Positions 1 through 34,560 of a stretch of DNA of 64,000 nt are shown piece by piece. The stretch spans positions 117,976,035-118,040,034 of the forward strand of contig OY987298.1 of NCBI GenBank assembly GCA_963920635.1, in the 5' to 3' direction. Every line of letters starts with the position of its first letter. Within the stretch, counting starts at the first letter, position 1. This stretch comes from Pseudeuparius sepicola. Its lineage: Eukaryota > Arthropoda > Insecta > Coleoptera > Anthribidae. The notes beneath the pieces are model-generated. The model ran no database searches. It was given only the letters and a program-made list of their open reading frames with translations, and had not been told where the DNA came from. A program made the translations under genes and the position numbers.

Positions 1-721
1 CACTTGTCAGAGGTTTCAGGGCTTTATTCTTTCATTTTTTGTCACAATTTTTTTGTTTCTTGTTTGCTTGCACCCATAGAGATCATATATATGATCTCTG
101 AGCTTGCACCAGAGCATATCTTGCACCATACGTCTGTTCGGTCAGTTCGGTATGGCTACACTGCCTACACTAAGCTACACTCCTGCAGTTGTTTATTCAT
201 TAGCTTATTCTGTTCGGCGTATTTCAGTGTTACACCTTTTCTGTTCGGCGTGTTTTTGTGCTACACTGAATTCGAGCGTAAACTGCACTTAGCTACACCA
301 ACTAGGAAGCAAGTGTAGTGTAGTTGAACGATGTCCACAAAACGCATAAATATAAAAAAACACGAAAAAGTATAACCTTGCGTCAGTATAATAGACAGAT
401 TTTTTGGTTTATATATATATTATTTGTATAAACAATGTCTAAAAGTCTATCCAAGTTACAACGGCAGTAGATATAAACAAAGTCACATGACCGCCTTGCG
501 ATCGATTACCAGGGTCGGACTGATATGAGATTCCAAGTGGCTTGTAACTCTGAACTAATTCTTTTAGAAGTTCTAAAATTTGTGTTTCTACCTTTCGTGG
601 ATCCTGAAAAACATACATGAAGGTGAAACTATCACAAACTTCTGTTTCTTAGTAAATAAAAGCAAAAAAGTTTTTAAAACAAAAATATATCTACAAGGTG
701 TCCAACTTTAAAAGTGAAGAT
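1..721. other. Repeat-derived, no gene seen
   Basis: Contains short repeats of ttctgttcggcgt and gtgtagtgtag, words that recur near 7250-7380. The part from 437 is one member of the inverted pair described at 8045-8245. No supported coding region. Confidence 0.5.
437..600 (+). repeat. Repeat arm paired in inverse with 8045-8245
   Basis: Starts aagtctatccaagttac and continues through a segment with 'ccagggtcggactgatatgag'-type sequence to 'cctttcgtggatc'. The reverse complement of 8045-8245 matches over most of its length, apart from the 34-bp palindrome inserted there. Further members of the 'tctatccaagtta' family are at 7045 (inverse) and 7812. Confidence 0.7.
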
Positions 722-1500
722 AATCGCCTGAACTTTTTTTGTTTGAAAGGCTTTCAAAAGACGCTTCTTTTGACCTCTTTACCATTTTTAAAATGCAAAT
801 CTAGGGCGGGCTGCGATTTTTTTTATAAACTCGATTTTCACGAAGACCATATATTTAGTGTTTTTTTTTTTATTTAAAATCTGATCACACAGCTTTAATC
901 AAAACACCCCAAAACCCCCATTATGCAAAGTTTGAACACAAAATATACAGGCAGTTCCATATTCTGCAGGGTGTAAAATTTTAGGAAAAATAAGAATTTT
1001 AAAGGCATCTGCCAAGTCAAGTGTAAAATGAAATCCCCTCAAAACAGTCGAACTGTTAACAGGACCACTCAAAGTGTTGGTGTTTTTTAAAATTTCAGCA
1101 ATTTGAGATGGCCCAGAGAAAAATACCCTGTATATATTTGTATAAATCTTTGCATACCAACATTTTGAGTGGTCCTGTTGACCATTCAACTATTTTGAAG
1201 GGATTTCATATTCCACTTGACTCGCCAGATGCCTATAAAATTCCTATATTGCTCAACTTTGACCTCGACTTTGACTCCATGCAGAATAGAACTCCCCGCA
1301 TATTTATTGTTCAAATTTGTTATTTGGGGGTTTTGTGGTGCTATGATTAACCCTGTGGTCTCAGGTTTTAAATAAAAAATTCGCTAAAAGGTTTTCGTGA
1401 AAATCGGGGGTATAAAAAAATCGTAGCCGGCCCTGAATTTGCATCCCCAAAGAAGCGGCTTTCGAAGGCCTTTCAAACAAAAATAAGTTTAGGCGATTGA
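722..1500. repeat. Foldback element, arms about 385 bp
   Basis: 722-1107 and 1111-1500 are inverted copies meeting near 1109 (shared words: aatcgcctgaac / cgattttcacga / ggaccactcaaa). A third, direct copy of the right arm lies at about 58940-59290 ('gagtggtcctg', 'tcgccagatgcct'). Small ORFs here are artefacts. Confidence 0.8.
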
Positions 1501-1599
1501 TGCACAATGAATTTGCCACCCTAACGTACAAAGAGTGCTTAATATACCTAGATGATATCATAGTCTTTAGTTAAGAGTCATGACCGCGCAGACAAGATC

Positions 1600-1811
1600 T
1601 AAAATTAACGGTCGCGACGACCGGCTGGAATCTCAGAAATATTCTCCTCTAGTCACCCCTCACCACGCACTCTCGTCCCTTTCCCTCTCACCGGCAGCCC
1701 GTTAGCGCGAGGAACGGTGTCGGACGACGGACGACGTTTTTTCGGACCCGAGCGAGTCGTACCGCCAGGCAGCCGAGAGCTGAATCGGTCGGAAGGGCGC
1801 CGGTGTACAAG
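1600..1811 (+). promoter_or_regulatory. GC/CpG-rich island, possible distal promoter and first non-coding exon
   Basis: About 200 bp with many CG dinucleotides (gtcgcgacgaccgg, ggtgtcggacgacggacg, cgagcgagtcgtaccg) in otherwise AT-rich sequence. It ends in tgtacaag|gtgatt, which reads as a splice donor. No long ORF. It could be a 5' UTR exon spliced to the acceptor at 9040, or simply the end of an unrelated gene or element. Confidence 0.25.
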
Positions 1812-2576
1812 GTGATTACGCGAAATTAGGCCACTTCATAACTTTTTTATTTATCAACTTAGAAAAAAAATATCAAATACAAAAGTTGTAGGGCTGCAAC
1901 CTGACTTCATGGCGTTTTGTTGTTGACTCGGTTTGTGTATTTGTTGTGCTATTGTTGAAAAAATATAAATATTAAACACATATAAATATTAAACACATAC
2001 TCCTATTTGTACGAATTCCGAAAGTATATTTTCCAGTCTTTTTTGTTATTTACTAACCCTGTTTTTTTCTTCAGTGCCTTGCGGAAAATTGGGTTATAGA
2101 AATTAATAAAAAAAAACGTAAGTTTTGTCTGTATATTTCGATATTTTGTATGCAATAATAATTGTTTTTCTGATAAGTGCACTGAATTGGAAAGAATTTT
2201 TTTTATAACTTTTTACAATTTTTTCTGACATTAAATTATTATTCCTATCAATCAAACAGCCAAAGTAGAACAGTGTTTCATTAAATTATTATTTCCACAG
2301 TAGGTAGGTTATTATGCTATATCTATATATGGTATTTTGGATTTCTATTACTTTTTTCTTTTCATACTTTGTGCCTCTAAGATGTGTTGTGGTCGGATCT
2401 ACCAATTCCGGGAGCAAACATTTTAAATATAACTTCGTCAATTTTGCAGCTCCATCTGTTTTTCCCAAAAATCGCGACGTCTATATTTAGGTATAAAATT
2501 TTTATTTTAAAATTTTTCCCAGTCCAAATGCCAAAAACACACCCCACTTTAGTGGCTACTCTTAGTTGCCCTTGTA

Positions 2577-3444
2577 CAGGGTGGTTCATTATAAATTGAC
2601 ACGCCCCTTAACTAAAAAAGTTTTTGACAAAAGTTTTAGATAAATACAAAGTTTTTTGTGACGCTATTGGACCGTGTACAGTGTGTTCTAGAAAGCCGTG
2701 GTAGACATAACTTATGTTTTTTTAAATGGAACACCCTATATATTTTTGCATTTTTGAAATCTGCTCATCAAGGCAATCAATATAATATTAAACTTTGTAG
2801 CATTATCTTTATCCGTTTTTGAAAAATTCCGTATTCAAATTTAATACTAAATTTATTTAACTCGAATTTATGGATCTCGTGATAAAGATAGACGATCAAT
2901 GTAATAACGAAAAATATTTGTTTTAAACAAGAGAGTAACGTAGTGAAACTTCCAAAATGTTTAGGAGCTTTTACGATTTTCCTGAAATTCTTTATTTCTA
3001 GAATATAATCAGTAAAATTTGAAAAGGCTCCTAAACATTTTGGTGTTTCACTATTATATTACTCTCTTGTTTAAAACAAATATTTTTTGTTATTACATCG
3101 ATCATCTATCTTTATCGCGAGATCCACAAATTCGAGTTAAATAAATTTACTATAAAATTTGAAAACGGAATTTTTCAAAAACGGAAAAAGATAATGCCAC
3201 AAAGTTAATATCATTTTAATTGCCTTGATGAGCAGATTTCAAAAATGCAAAAATATATAGGGTGTTCCATTTAAAAAACATAAGTTATGTCTGCCACGGC
3301 TTTCTAGAACACACTGTACAGTACACGATCCAATAGCGTCACAAAAAACTTTGTATTAGTATCTAAAACTTTTGTAAAAAACTTTTTTCTAACCTCAAAA
3401 ACTAGCAAGTTAAGGGGGGTGCCAATTTATAATGAACCACCCTG
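2577..3444. mobile_element. TA-flanked foldback element, CAGGGTGGTTC ends
   Basis: Arms of about 425 bp are close inverted copies over the whole 868 bp and meet near 3010. Ends are CAGGGTGGTTCATTATAA and its inverse, each bordered by TA (2575-2576, 3445-3446), the Tc1/mariner target pattern. No coding sequence. The inner sequence (gttttaaacaagagagtaa) would form a very long hairpin if transcribed. Confidence 0.85.
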
Positions 3445-5597
3445 TACTTGAAAATAGCATTTATAAAAATTTTAAGTTTGATTTTTCCTACAAAAAAAGT
3501 ACAGGGTGATCATTTTTAGAGGCCCAGCCTCTCTTGGTGGAACACGGTCAAAGATATGGAGATATTATACAGGGTGAGTCAGAATGTATAGTAAATACTT
3601 TAAAGGGGTGTTCGGCAGGTGGTTTTAAGGGGGTCTTTCTATAAAATTTTTCGATTTGGGCTTTCCTTGCCAAGTTATTCGGGTCTACAGGGTGACCCAA
3701 ATATTTTTTTATTTATATCTCAATAACGGCGCTACTTAAAAATTTGAAATTTGGTATGTGTTATCTACTTACTGGAAGACGCCTTAGGGTAGTTTATTTA
3801 TTTACACACTGTCCTAAAAAGGGTAAAAACTAACAACCCCTATTAATTTTTTTGCTCGAATTTTTTTGTGGGTCATTTTTACGTATAACAAAAATATGAT
3901 TTGCGTAGCCCTTTTATTTAAGAAACTTTTTTCCCTGTACATTTTTTCTCAAAAACACAATATTTTTCCTACAAAAAAATAATTTCATGATAAATGCCAG
4001 AAAATCAAGTAAAAATTCATAGTAGACATAGAATTATTTTTTTACTACTAACCTGAGAAATCAACATTATTTACCTCATTCCTCTAATGAGAAGTAATTT
4101 TTCTCTCCGTAGGTAAATAATGATAATAAAAAAAACCTAGGTAAAGAATGAACAATTTTCTATGACATTTAAAAATTATTTTCATTTTATCAGCTTGACA
4201 ACTGAACTCCCAGGCTTTCGAAGTACAATATTGCATATTACATTGTCACCGGAACTAAAGGTGTATGCAAAATTTCAGCTCAATCGAATGTCAGGAAGTG
4301 GTTCTAATTCAGCTTGCAAGATTCGACCTACACTATAGTAAAATTATTATAAGAAGTCCTTACTGGGATTGTCAATTGGTAATTTCGAGATCCTAAGTTG
4401 GCATCGATGGAGCAAAAAAATGCAACCGGGTCAAAAGTTCAGGTCAGTAACGAGCCCATTTGCACAATGAATAACTACTAATAACACGAACAAGAACAAC
4501 ACAGATAACGGTAAAACTCACGAAACGTACAAAACCCGCGAATATTTCCACTGCCCAAAGTTTGAACCCTTTTGAACCACAAAATATATATAGGTTTTTA
4601 CTTTCACAACACGGAAAACGGAAATAAAATTTGCCTGAGTACGCACCATAGACGCTGCTGCAAGTAGCCGATTTTTCCAAAATACCAAAATGAAAGTGTT
4701 TCCATGACGTTTGAAATTATTATTAAAATGAGTTCTAGTCATAGTTATTTTTATTTGTAGCATTATAATCGTGATTGCAATAGGGTTTTTATTTTATTAT
4801 GTTCTTTTTTTCGTATCACTTGGGTAACTTTTCACGTCATATATCAATGAGTGACGTCATTAACTGGTTGCGACGCATATACCAATGTTATACCCATGGT
4901 TAACAGAAAATTCCTAGGGATTTTGTGGAGAATGTCATCTGACAAAATCGGGACTTCTTACAGTAATCGGGGTATAACAGGTGAAGTTAAATAAAAAAGC
5001 TTGTAAAATACGATAAGCGGACACAAGAGTGCGACGGCGAACATATTGTACCTATCTTTGTCTATTTAGTGTCCCCTCTACGGAAACTCGCTTGAGGAGA
5101 GGGCAGGAGTGGGGGCACGGGGAAATTCGGTGTATTCATATTGATTTCGGCTTTGCAGTGTTTTTCTAGAAGTCGATCTACTTTTTTATTTTCAGTTCCA
5201 AAAATTCGATTTTTTTACCAAAATGTAACTAATAGATGGAGGAACAATTCGTATGAAAAATTTTTTTAAAAAACATTGTTGGTACTTGTAAAATTTACAA
5301 AAATGCTACCGTTTCATTTTCTCGGGAGTATTTGAAGGAGTATTTTTGTTACCATTAAAAAACTACAATTAAAAACAAAAAAATTGTCCATACGAATCGT
5401 AGACCTACATTTTCGCCACAGTTTGAGACAGGTTTGACAGAAATCAGTTTACGTATAACAGAGGAGATAGATTTTGAAGTTTCAAATTTCGTTTTGCATT
5501 TTGGTGGAAGTCCTGGGACTAATTCCATGTAAAGTATACGGTAGAAAGCTAGCGGAATTCCGTGCGTTTATCTGTACTATTTGCAGTGCCATTGCTC
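3445..5597. repeat. CAGGGTG-family fragments, then unassigned AT-rich sequence
   Basis: Three element starts lie head to tail at about 3502 (acagggtgatcat), 3576 (acagggtgagtca) and 3695 (acagggtgaccca), none with a matching opposite end nearby. 4066-4145 holds a loose inverted repeat around taggtaaataatg. 4200-4350 resembles 18220-18300 (attgtca-cggaactaaag). I see no gene in 4350-5597. Confidence 0.5.
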
Positions 5598-5890
5598 TTA
5601 ATAACGAATTTCTTGGGGTTTTTCTACCAAATATATATATATTTTTTTTATTTTTTTATCAATACATCTTCGTAACTACATACGTTTCAGCTTTGCTAGC
5701 CATCATCAGGTTACAATATTACATGTTAAAAATATTGTTTTTTAAAAAATTGTTTTTAAAAAAATTGTTTTTAACATGTAATATTGTAACCTGATGATGG
5801 CTAGCAAAGCTGAAACGTACGTAGTTACGAAGATGTATTGATAAAAAAAATATATATTTGGTAGAAAAACCCCAAGAAATTCGTTATTAA
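5598..5890. repeat. Near-perfect palindrome, 145-bp arms, with a CTGATGAT...GAAACG motif
   Basis: Arms 5598-5742 and 5746-5890 match almost base for base around an AT-rich centre. Each arm carries ctgatgatggctagcaaagc followed by tgaaacgta. The same layout recurs at 24519-24560. Possibly an inverted Penelope-like or similar retroelement terminus. Confidence 0.75.
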
Positions 5891-6169
5891 TTTGAAAAAA
5901 TCTACCAGGAAACAAATCAATAGTCTTTAGTGTAGGAGACGTCGATGAACTTTAATTAGTTCGCTTTTATCCATTGCTGCAGCTTCATCAGCTTCTATAA
6001 AAAGTAATGCTAAATTACTTATTCTGTCTTGGGAACAACAATTATTTCTCAAATAATTTTTTGTTGATTTTAATTTAGAGAACTACCGTTCTGAAGAAGC
6101 AACGCAGTTACAGTTACAGAAAGGGTCAAAAATATAATATCAAAACAGAACAGAACACAGAGTATACGC

Positions 6170-6298
6170 CCGGTCGAGATTGATATAGGTATTAATTTCT
6201 AGACTTTGGTCGAGGGTTCGGGGGGTCCGCCGGGCCCCCTTGACAGCAGCCCCCCCCCCGCGACCGCGGGGTTTCGCGGTATGGTAGCTACGCCACTG
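6170..6298 (-). mobile_element. Solo hAT-like terminus (CAGTGGCGTAGCTACC)
   Basis: Read on the minus strand, the terminus starts at 6298 with CAGTGGCGTAGCTACCAT and runs into a GC-rich stretch. CAGTGGCG is the usual start of many animal hAT terminal repeats, and the same octamer opens the 50169 element. No opposite end was found nearby. Confidence 0.4.
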
Positions 6299-6343
6299 CT
6301 GTGAGGGAAGAGACGGCCTGGATTCTGCTAGCCGCGTAAACAC

Positions 6344-6925
6344 CAGAGAAATGGAGTAGGGAGAATAAGCTCAGACTAATGAATAAAGTTAGTCTGAGAG
6401 AATAAGCTACAAGAACGCGCGAACTGCCTAATAAAAGTGGCGGCCATATTAAACCAACTTCCTCCATGGGCGTATGATTGTTAACAGACTTGGCACTGCA
6501 GACTGCTTTTGAGGTCTTCGTCCTCGTTCGCCACGATGCACAGTAAAGGCATCAGCAGCAAAATGTTTTGAAAAAACATTTATTTGGACTCAAAGTCCAA
6601 TAAGTCCCCAAGTTAAGAATTTTTAACCACATATTCAACATTTTATCATTATACAGATGCGCGCCTATGGTGCCCAAAATTTGGGAGATTGTTTTTACTA
6701 AACTTACCGAAAAATTATACTCCCGGAGGTCTCCTCTAGACTTATAATTCTTACAGCTTGGTACTGCACACGACATTTTCCAAAAACACTGACCATTTCT
6801 TTGCTGAAAATACAACTACCGCTGACAACAAACTGCAAACGTCAAAGTGAGGTGAGGACATTACATTTGCCTGGAAATAGGATGCGCAATAGGTCAAAGC
6901 GCGTTCTCCCTACTCCATTTCTCTG
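6344..6925 (-). mobile_element. Internally deleted P-superfamily-like element with THAP exon
   Basis: 582 bp bounded by a 22-bp inverted repeat that starts CAGAGAAATGGAGTAGGG, inside an 8-bp duplication GTAAACA(C/G) at 6336-6343 and 6926-6933. On the minus strand it carries a leader and a THAP-type first exon with a good splice donor, and then no further transposase. P elements combine an 8-bp duplication with a THAP transposase; hAT elements share the duplication length and a CAGAG start, so the superfamily rests on the exon. Confidence 0.65.
6708..6776 (-). pseudogene. First exon of a THAP-domain transposase (fragment)
   Basis: 23 codons from ATG at 6776: MSCAVPSCKNYKSRG, then DLREYNFS, ending at a consensus donor TCG|gtaagt. 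C-x4-C close to the initiator Met followed by CKN is the start of the THAP zinc finger (C2CH); the 'YxFP' position that normally follows would fall just past the splice. The remaining zinc ligands (C, H) are absent from this window. The exon is intact, but the gene is a remnant. Confidence 0.6.
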
Positions 6926-6933
6926 GTAAACAG

Positions 6934-8045
6934 GAAATTTTATGACGGCCAGACCAATAAGAGAATAGGTCACGTGGTGCCACCACGGTGGTGGCCAATG
7001 TTTTGATCCACTGCCTCTATAACTTGGATAGACTTTAAATATTTGATACTGGAGGAAAATTTGCAGCATTTAACTAAACGTTGAGCCTCTCAGTTCGATT
7101 TTGAGCTTGTATATTTATAAAATAATCATTCATCATTGCCAATACTAACCAGTTCTCTGTTCTGTCGTTGATTGAGACAAAGATGATCCAACCGAACATC
7201 TTTGCCATTGTAGGGAAAAATTACACCGAACAAGTTTCAGTACACTACACTTTAACAACGAACAGAATCTAGTAAACTAAATTTATTTGTACTGCACTTA
7301 ACAGCACTAATAGTGTAGTGTAACTTATTATAGTATAATACATTAGTCTACACTTCCCTACACTCAGTGCATAGTTAACACCGAACAAACCTATTATCAC
7401 AGATTAAACACTTTATATTTTCTGGTTTGCACCACAAAACGCAGAAATATATTGCCATTGCCGTTACTTCCAAAGTGTTTATCACAAAAAAAAATCGGTT
7501 TTGTTTGGATTCGACTTTTTGTGCAATTTTTGTAAACCTCCAAAAATTCAATTCCAAGGTCTATACGCCCTTGAATATAAGAAATACGCCCCCTATAGGC
7601 TCAATGCTAAACTAGCCTATGGGCCATGCCCAAGGATGGTATAATTACCCATCCTTGGGCCATGCCAACAGTGAACAAGAACAAGGAACACACCAGTGTA
7701 GGCCCAAGCCTAGCACCGTTCCCATGGTGACGTTGGCCGATGGCCCATATATTAGTTCGCATAGTCCCGTCGGGGCGTTGGCATCTTAAATTCACTCCCG
7801 TATTGAGTAGAGTCTAAAGTCTATCCAAGTTACAGAGGCAGTGGATCAAAACATTGACCACCACGTGACTTATTCTCTTTTATTGGTCTGGCCGTCATAA
7901 AATGTCAAGTGTTTACCGCGGCGACCTCAATGCGTGGCGAGCAGAATGCAGGGCCGGCTCTTCCCTCAGTCGAGTTTCCTGCATATTTTAGATCGTATCG
8001 CGAGCAGTATATTCTGTAAATTTATTTTGATACTTAATTTAAGAA
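6934..8045. repeat. Inverted pair 6934-7047 / 7808-7925 and short hairpins
   Basis: The pair shares tctatccaagtta, cagtggatcaaaacatt and ggtctggccgtcataaaat. Between them are gtgtag-type repeats (7250-7380) and a hairpin at 7625-7666 (cccaaggatgg / ccatccttggg with a TATAATTA loop). 7600-7800 is GC-richer. No gene. Confidence 0.6.
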
Positions 8046-8182
8046 AATTTATAAAGATCCACGAAAGGTAAAAAACACAATTTTTAGAATTACAAGCCAC
8101 TGGGAATCTCATATTAGTCAGACCCTGGTAATGGATCGCAATGCAGTCATGTGACAATGTTTATGTCAACTGCCTCTTTAAC

Positions 8183-8216
8183 CTGGACCAACACTATATT
8201 TATAGTGTTGGTCCAG
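8183..8216. mobile_element. 34-bp palindrome: two terminal repeats and a 7-bp duplication
   Basis: CTGGACCAACACTATA, two T, then the exact inverse, flanked by CTTTAAC at 8176-8182 and 8217-8223. Three related copies of the flanking repeat (near 445, 7032 and 7820) lack it and read straight through. The 16-bp half matches the ends of the 16015-18218 element, which also has a 7-bp duplication. Confidence 0.75.
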
Positions 8217-8519
8217 CTTTAACTTGGATAGACTTAAAAAAAAATAATAGACCTTGACCCAATTCGGTTTAATGTCCCTGATTTTCCTGTCATAATCCAG
8301 GCCTAACCTATATATTTTGTGATCCAGGCAATGTCAAAACCAGGTTGTCAACGTCTCAGTTATTCTGGGAGACGACTTTTTATTTTGTATACATCACTAT
8401 TACTTACTTATCTTATCATTTTCCAAGTCATCATTGTGTCTATCACAGATAGGATCAAGGAATAATATTTTGATTTTGAGTAACACAAGATTTCTTTATA
8501 ATATTATGATAAATGATGA

Positions 8520-8880
8520 GTGGAGTATTGACGTGATCTACAATGCCAAATTCGAATTTCGCGCCGCGATCTGCGCGCTGTCCTTGCGTTTGCCCTTGTG
8601 AACCCCGAAAGCGTTGTTGTGAATTCAATATGGCGTTTGTCGAGTTATGTCTTTGAAGATGTGAATGAAATTTGGGAAATATTTGTAAATGATATAAAAA
8701 TCCAAATTGGCCTCACGATAGATTTCTCAACGTTGAAATATTCACTGACATGCAGTGTTACAATTGCCGTTGTAAAGCAGTTTGCGTGGATCGGCGTGCT
8801 TTGCCTTCAGTTTAATTATTAGTTAAAATTTTATATATACAAAGGTTGTAATCTGTAACCCATAATTAACGGATCTTGTT
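8520..8880 (+). promoter_or_regulatory. Candidate proximal promoter / 5' UTR of PP4R3
   Basis: This is the least repeat-like stretch upstream of the gene. It holds a short CpG-rich patch near 8560-8600 (gcgccgcgatctgcgcgc) and the sequence ATATGGCG, also common near insect start sites. A possible donor (actag|gttagt) lies at about 8887. No TATA box or clear initiator was assigned. It competes with the GC-rich island at 1600-1811. Confidence 0.3.
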
Positions 8881-9030
8881 AATACTAGGTTAGTAAAATG
8901 TTCTGTTGATGTGAATTTTCTGAAAAGTTGTTAAAGAAACAGCCTACTCCTGTGTGAAACTCTAATGGTGGCTTGATATACCATGCAGTGTTTTGATTTT
9001 CAATTGCATTGTGTCAAAATCTTATTTTTT

Positions 9031-9093
9031 TTTGTTCTAGACGGAATGTGGGAAATTTGCCAGTATAGTCAAAAGGATTAATAAGTTGCAGTC
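9031..9093 (+). promoter_or_regulatory. 5' UTR splice acceptor and leader of PP4R3
   Basis: A T-rich tract ending in ttgttctag at 9040 is followed by 53 nt of leader before the ATG. This predicts at least one upstream non-coding exon. The leader has one out-of-frame ATG at 9045 (acggATGtgg). Confidence 0.6.
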
Positions 9094-31969
<22,876 letters not shown>

Positions 31970-34560
31970 TCCGCGCGCCCGTCCCGCCTGCGTCCCGCAC
32001 CGCGCCTAGGTGAGTAGCGACCTCCTGTGGCGTCCCGTGAGTACCGCGGCGGTGGGGCGTGTCGTGCCACCCCGTCCATCGACGACAAATTAAAAAAGAA
32101 ACGCAAAGTGTGATCTCATAGTGCAAAAAAATGGGGAACGGACTCGCTCGGCACAAGCACAAATCCAAACTTCCGGTTGTACAGGGCGAACGGACAGTGA
32201 CCCCGATTGGGGGGGAGTTGGGTCTGCATCGGCGGGCAGTGGGGGGATGGTGCGTGAGTTTGGGTTGCAGCGTGGGGCCGGGCAAAGGTAGAGAGTTGCG
32301 AGAGAGTTTGGAAAGGGTGATTTGTATTGATAGAAGTCAAAGTCAAATCATTTTGTCGGCAGAATCGTAGTGATCCAACAAGATTGTGTCTGTTCTGAAG
32401 TCAGACATTCCACTCTTCAATATTTTCCATTTCACTTATGTGCAGAAAGAACAAGAATCTACCAGGACGCAAATCCTGCTCCCCAATTGGAATTGAACAT
32501 TTCATCTATAAATAACATGTAAAGTTGATTGCGAATAACATTAAATGAATTAATCAAAAGACACTGAAAACTTAGGAAAAAGTATTTAAACAATTTTCTT
32601 TGATAACTTTTATCTATTTAATATCAATATCAGTAGATGTCATCAATTCATGTTTATGCAATAGGAAAGAGTATACAATCTATTGGATCACTTAGTAACA
32701 CGGAGATCGTTTCTTATTGATATTACCATGTCAATTATTTAAGAAATAGTAATAATAAAAAATGGTGATTTCTGAATATATTTTTTTAAACGATTGTTTG
32801 CAGTATTATTATCTTATAAAGATGAAGTCTGAATACCTGCTATTTATGTTTGTTTTCTTGTTTATCTCTATGGTTGTTTTCAAATATCGCAGGAAGTCCA
32901 ATTTCAAATCCTTTTTTGCTTTACCTCACGCTGCAATACAAAATTGTGATAACTATGGTTAGGCCCAATTTTCAAGGAAATCAGTTCTTCGGTTCTATGA
33001 TGCATTTTAAGCTTTTAATCGTGAGACATATTGTAAAAGAGATGAATCCTGTCTCTTATGAAATGAATCATTCTTTGTATATAACTTTTTCAAAATATTT
33101 ATTGAAATTTTAGATTTTTTGAGAGACAGGCTACAGTTTACTTATATCTTCAGCCCCTTCAATCAACTGTTAATTATAAACATCAAATTTTTATGAGATG
33201 TAGATATTTTATTTAGTAATTTTTTGTTTGGTGCTATTGGTGGTGTTTATATAGAACGTTCGTGTCTCAGTGTAATCGTAAATAAAAGCAACTGTACATA
33301 CAATTACAAGAATGGCTAATTACTTGTATACAAGGTATTAGTTTGTAATTTAATATTTATTTTTGGTGGTACGGTTAAACAAAATCCCGTTTTTGCAACA
33401 TTGTGACATGACAGAGGAATACTTTCTGATATGCTTATAAAAATCTTAATTAGTGGTCACAATAAAGAACACACATTAAGATATCTTGAGTGAACTATGT
33501 TGTGTTCGAACTAGTTAAAGAGATTGAGATTACTGGTTCATAAAATTTAAGAATATTCAATATTGTATAAAAAGGAAAAAACACGTTCATTTTGATGTTT
33601 ATAATCGCAGATCTGAGAGAGGGGTTAAAAGAATCATGAGAATTTCTAGCAAACATTGTGAATTTTATAGTAGCATAAGTTATAATATCTAGCAGTAGAT
33701 AACATACAGTATCGAATATATTGTCAACAAGTGTGCGTAGAATCATTGGAGTGCTTAGAATTTGTGAAATACTTCGTACTGTTTACTGGTTTCAATAATT
33801 GCTATATTTATTTTTACATATATATATTTTGAGGTATTTGTAAATTTTTGTTGCTATGAATCAATTGAATGTTGAGGCTGGTGTTGGTGATTAAATTATG
33901 TAACAGGTGGATTTGTTTGGTACAGTAATCATTTTTCTTGTAGGAACCTGGCAGTATGAAGTGTGCCTGTGTAGCATAAAATATATAAAAAGATATTTTA
34001 TTCATAACCTTAATTCTGTAATTATTGTGATGAATAAATTTTTATTCCTACATTTTTTTGTTTTACCAAGTTATACATGTTATCTATGTGATACCTTACA
34101 CAGTTTTTGTCAACCAAGCAACATTTTACACCTCTAGTTATTTATTTGAAACGTACTTAAAAAAATATTGCTTCAATTTTTAAGTAGGTACATATTGTAG
34201 TAGATATAGGAAATGAAATTTTAATTCTTTATTGGATTTTTAATAGGGAAGGGTAAATGACCGGTCAAAAATGGTATATAATACTTTTTTGAGAACCTTA
34301 CATTCTAAATTACTTCAACATCTTTGTTGTTAGTCTTTATCTAAATTTAAAATTTTATTCTAATTTTTTTGTATTTTAGTTTAGTGTTAACAAGGTTGTA
34401 AACTGTTAACAATGAACAGTGTTATCAAACACTTCAAATAGGAAATTTGTTATTTACTTCCAAAGATAGTTTCTCTTTCTTTATTCTAATAAATATTACT
34501 TTACCCCTTTATAATCTAATAACACTTTTTAATTGTACACTCGAAATTACATTTCTTGAT
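31970..34560 (+). other. Probable PP4R3 3' UTR and downstream sequence
   Basis: GC-rich to about 32290, then AT-rich and free of obvious transposons, unlike the introns, as expected of a long insect 3' UTR. aataaaagcaactgtacat at about 33284 is one possible polyadenylation signal; further AATAAA words follow to 34490. The actual end cannot be told. Confidence 0.35.

Noticed and set aside
5780..5840. Active hammerhead ribozyme
   Set aside because: An extra base lies between CTGATGA and stem II, and stem III is not followed by the required UH cleavage site; kept only as a hammerhead-like motif.
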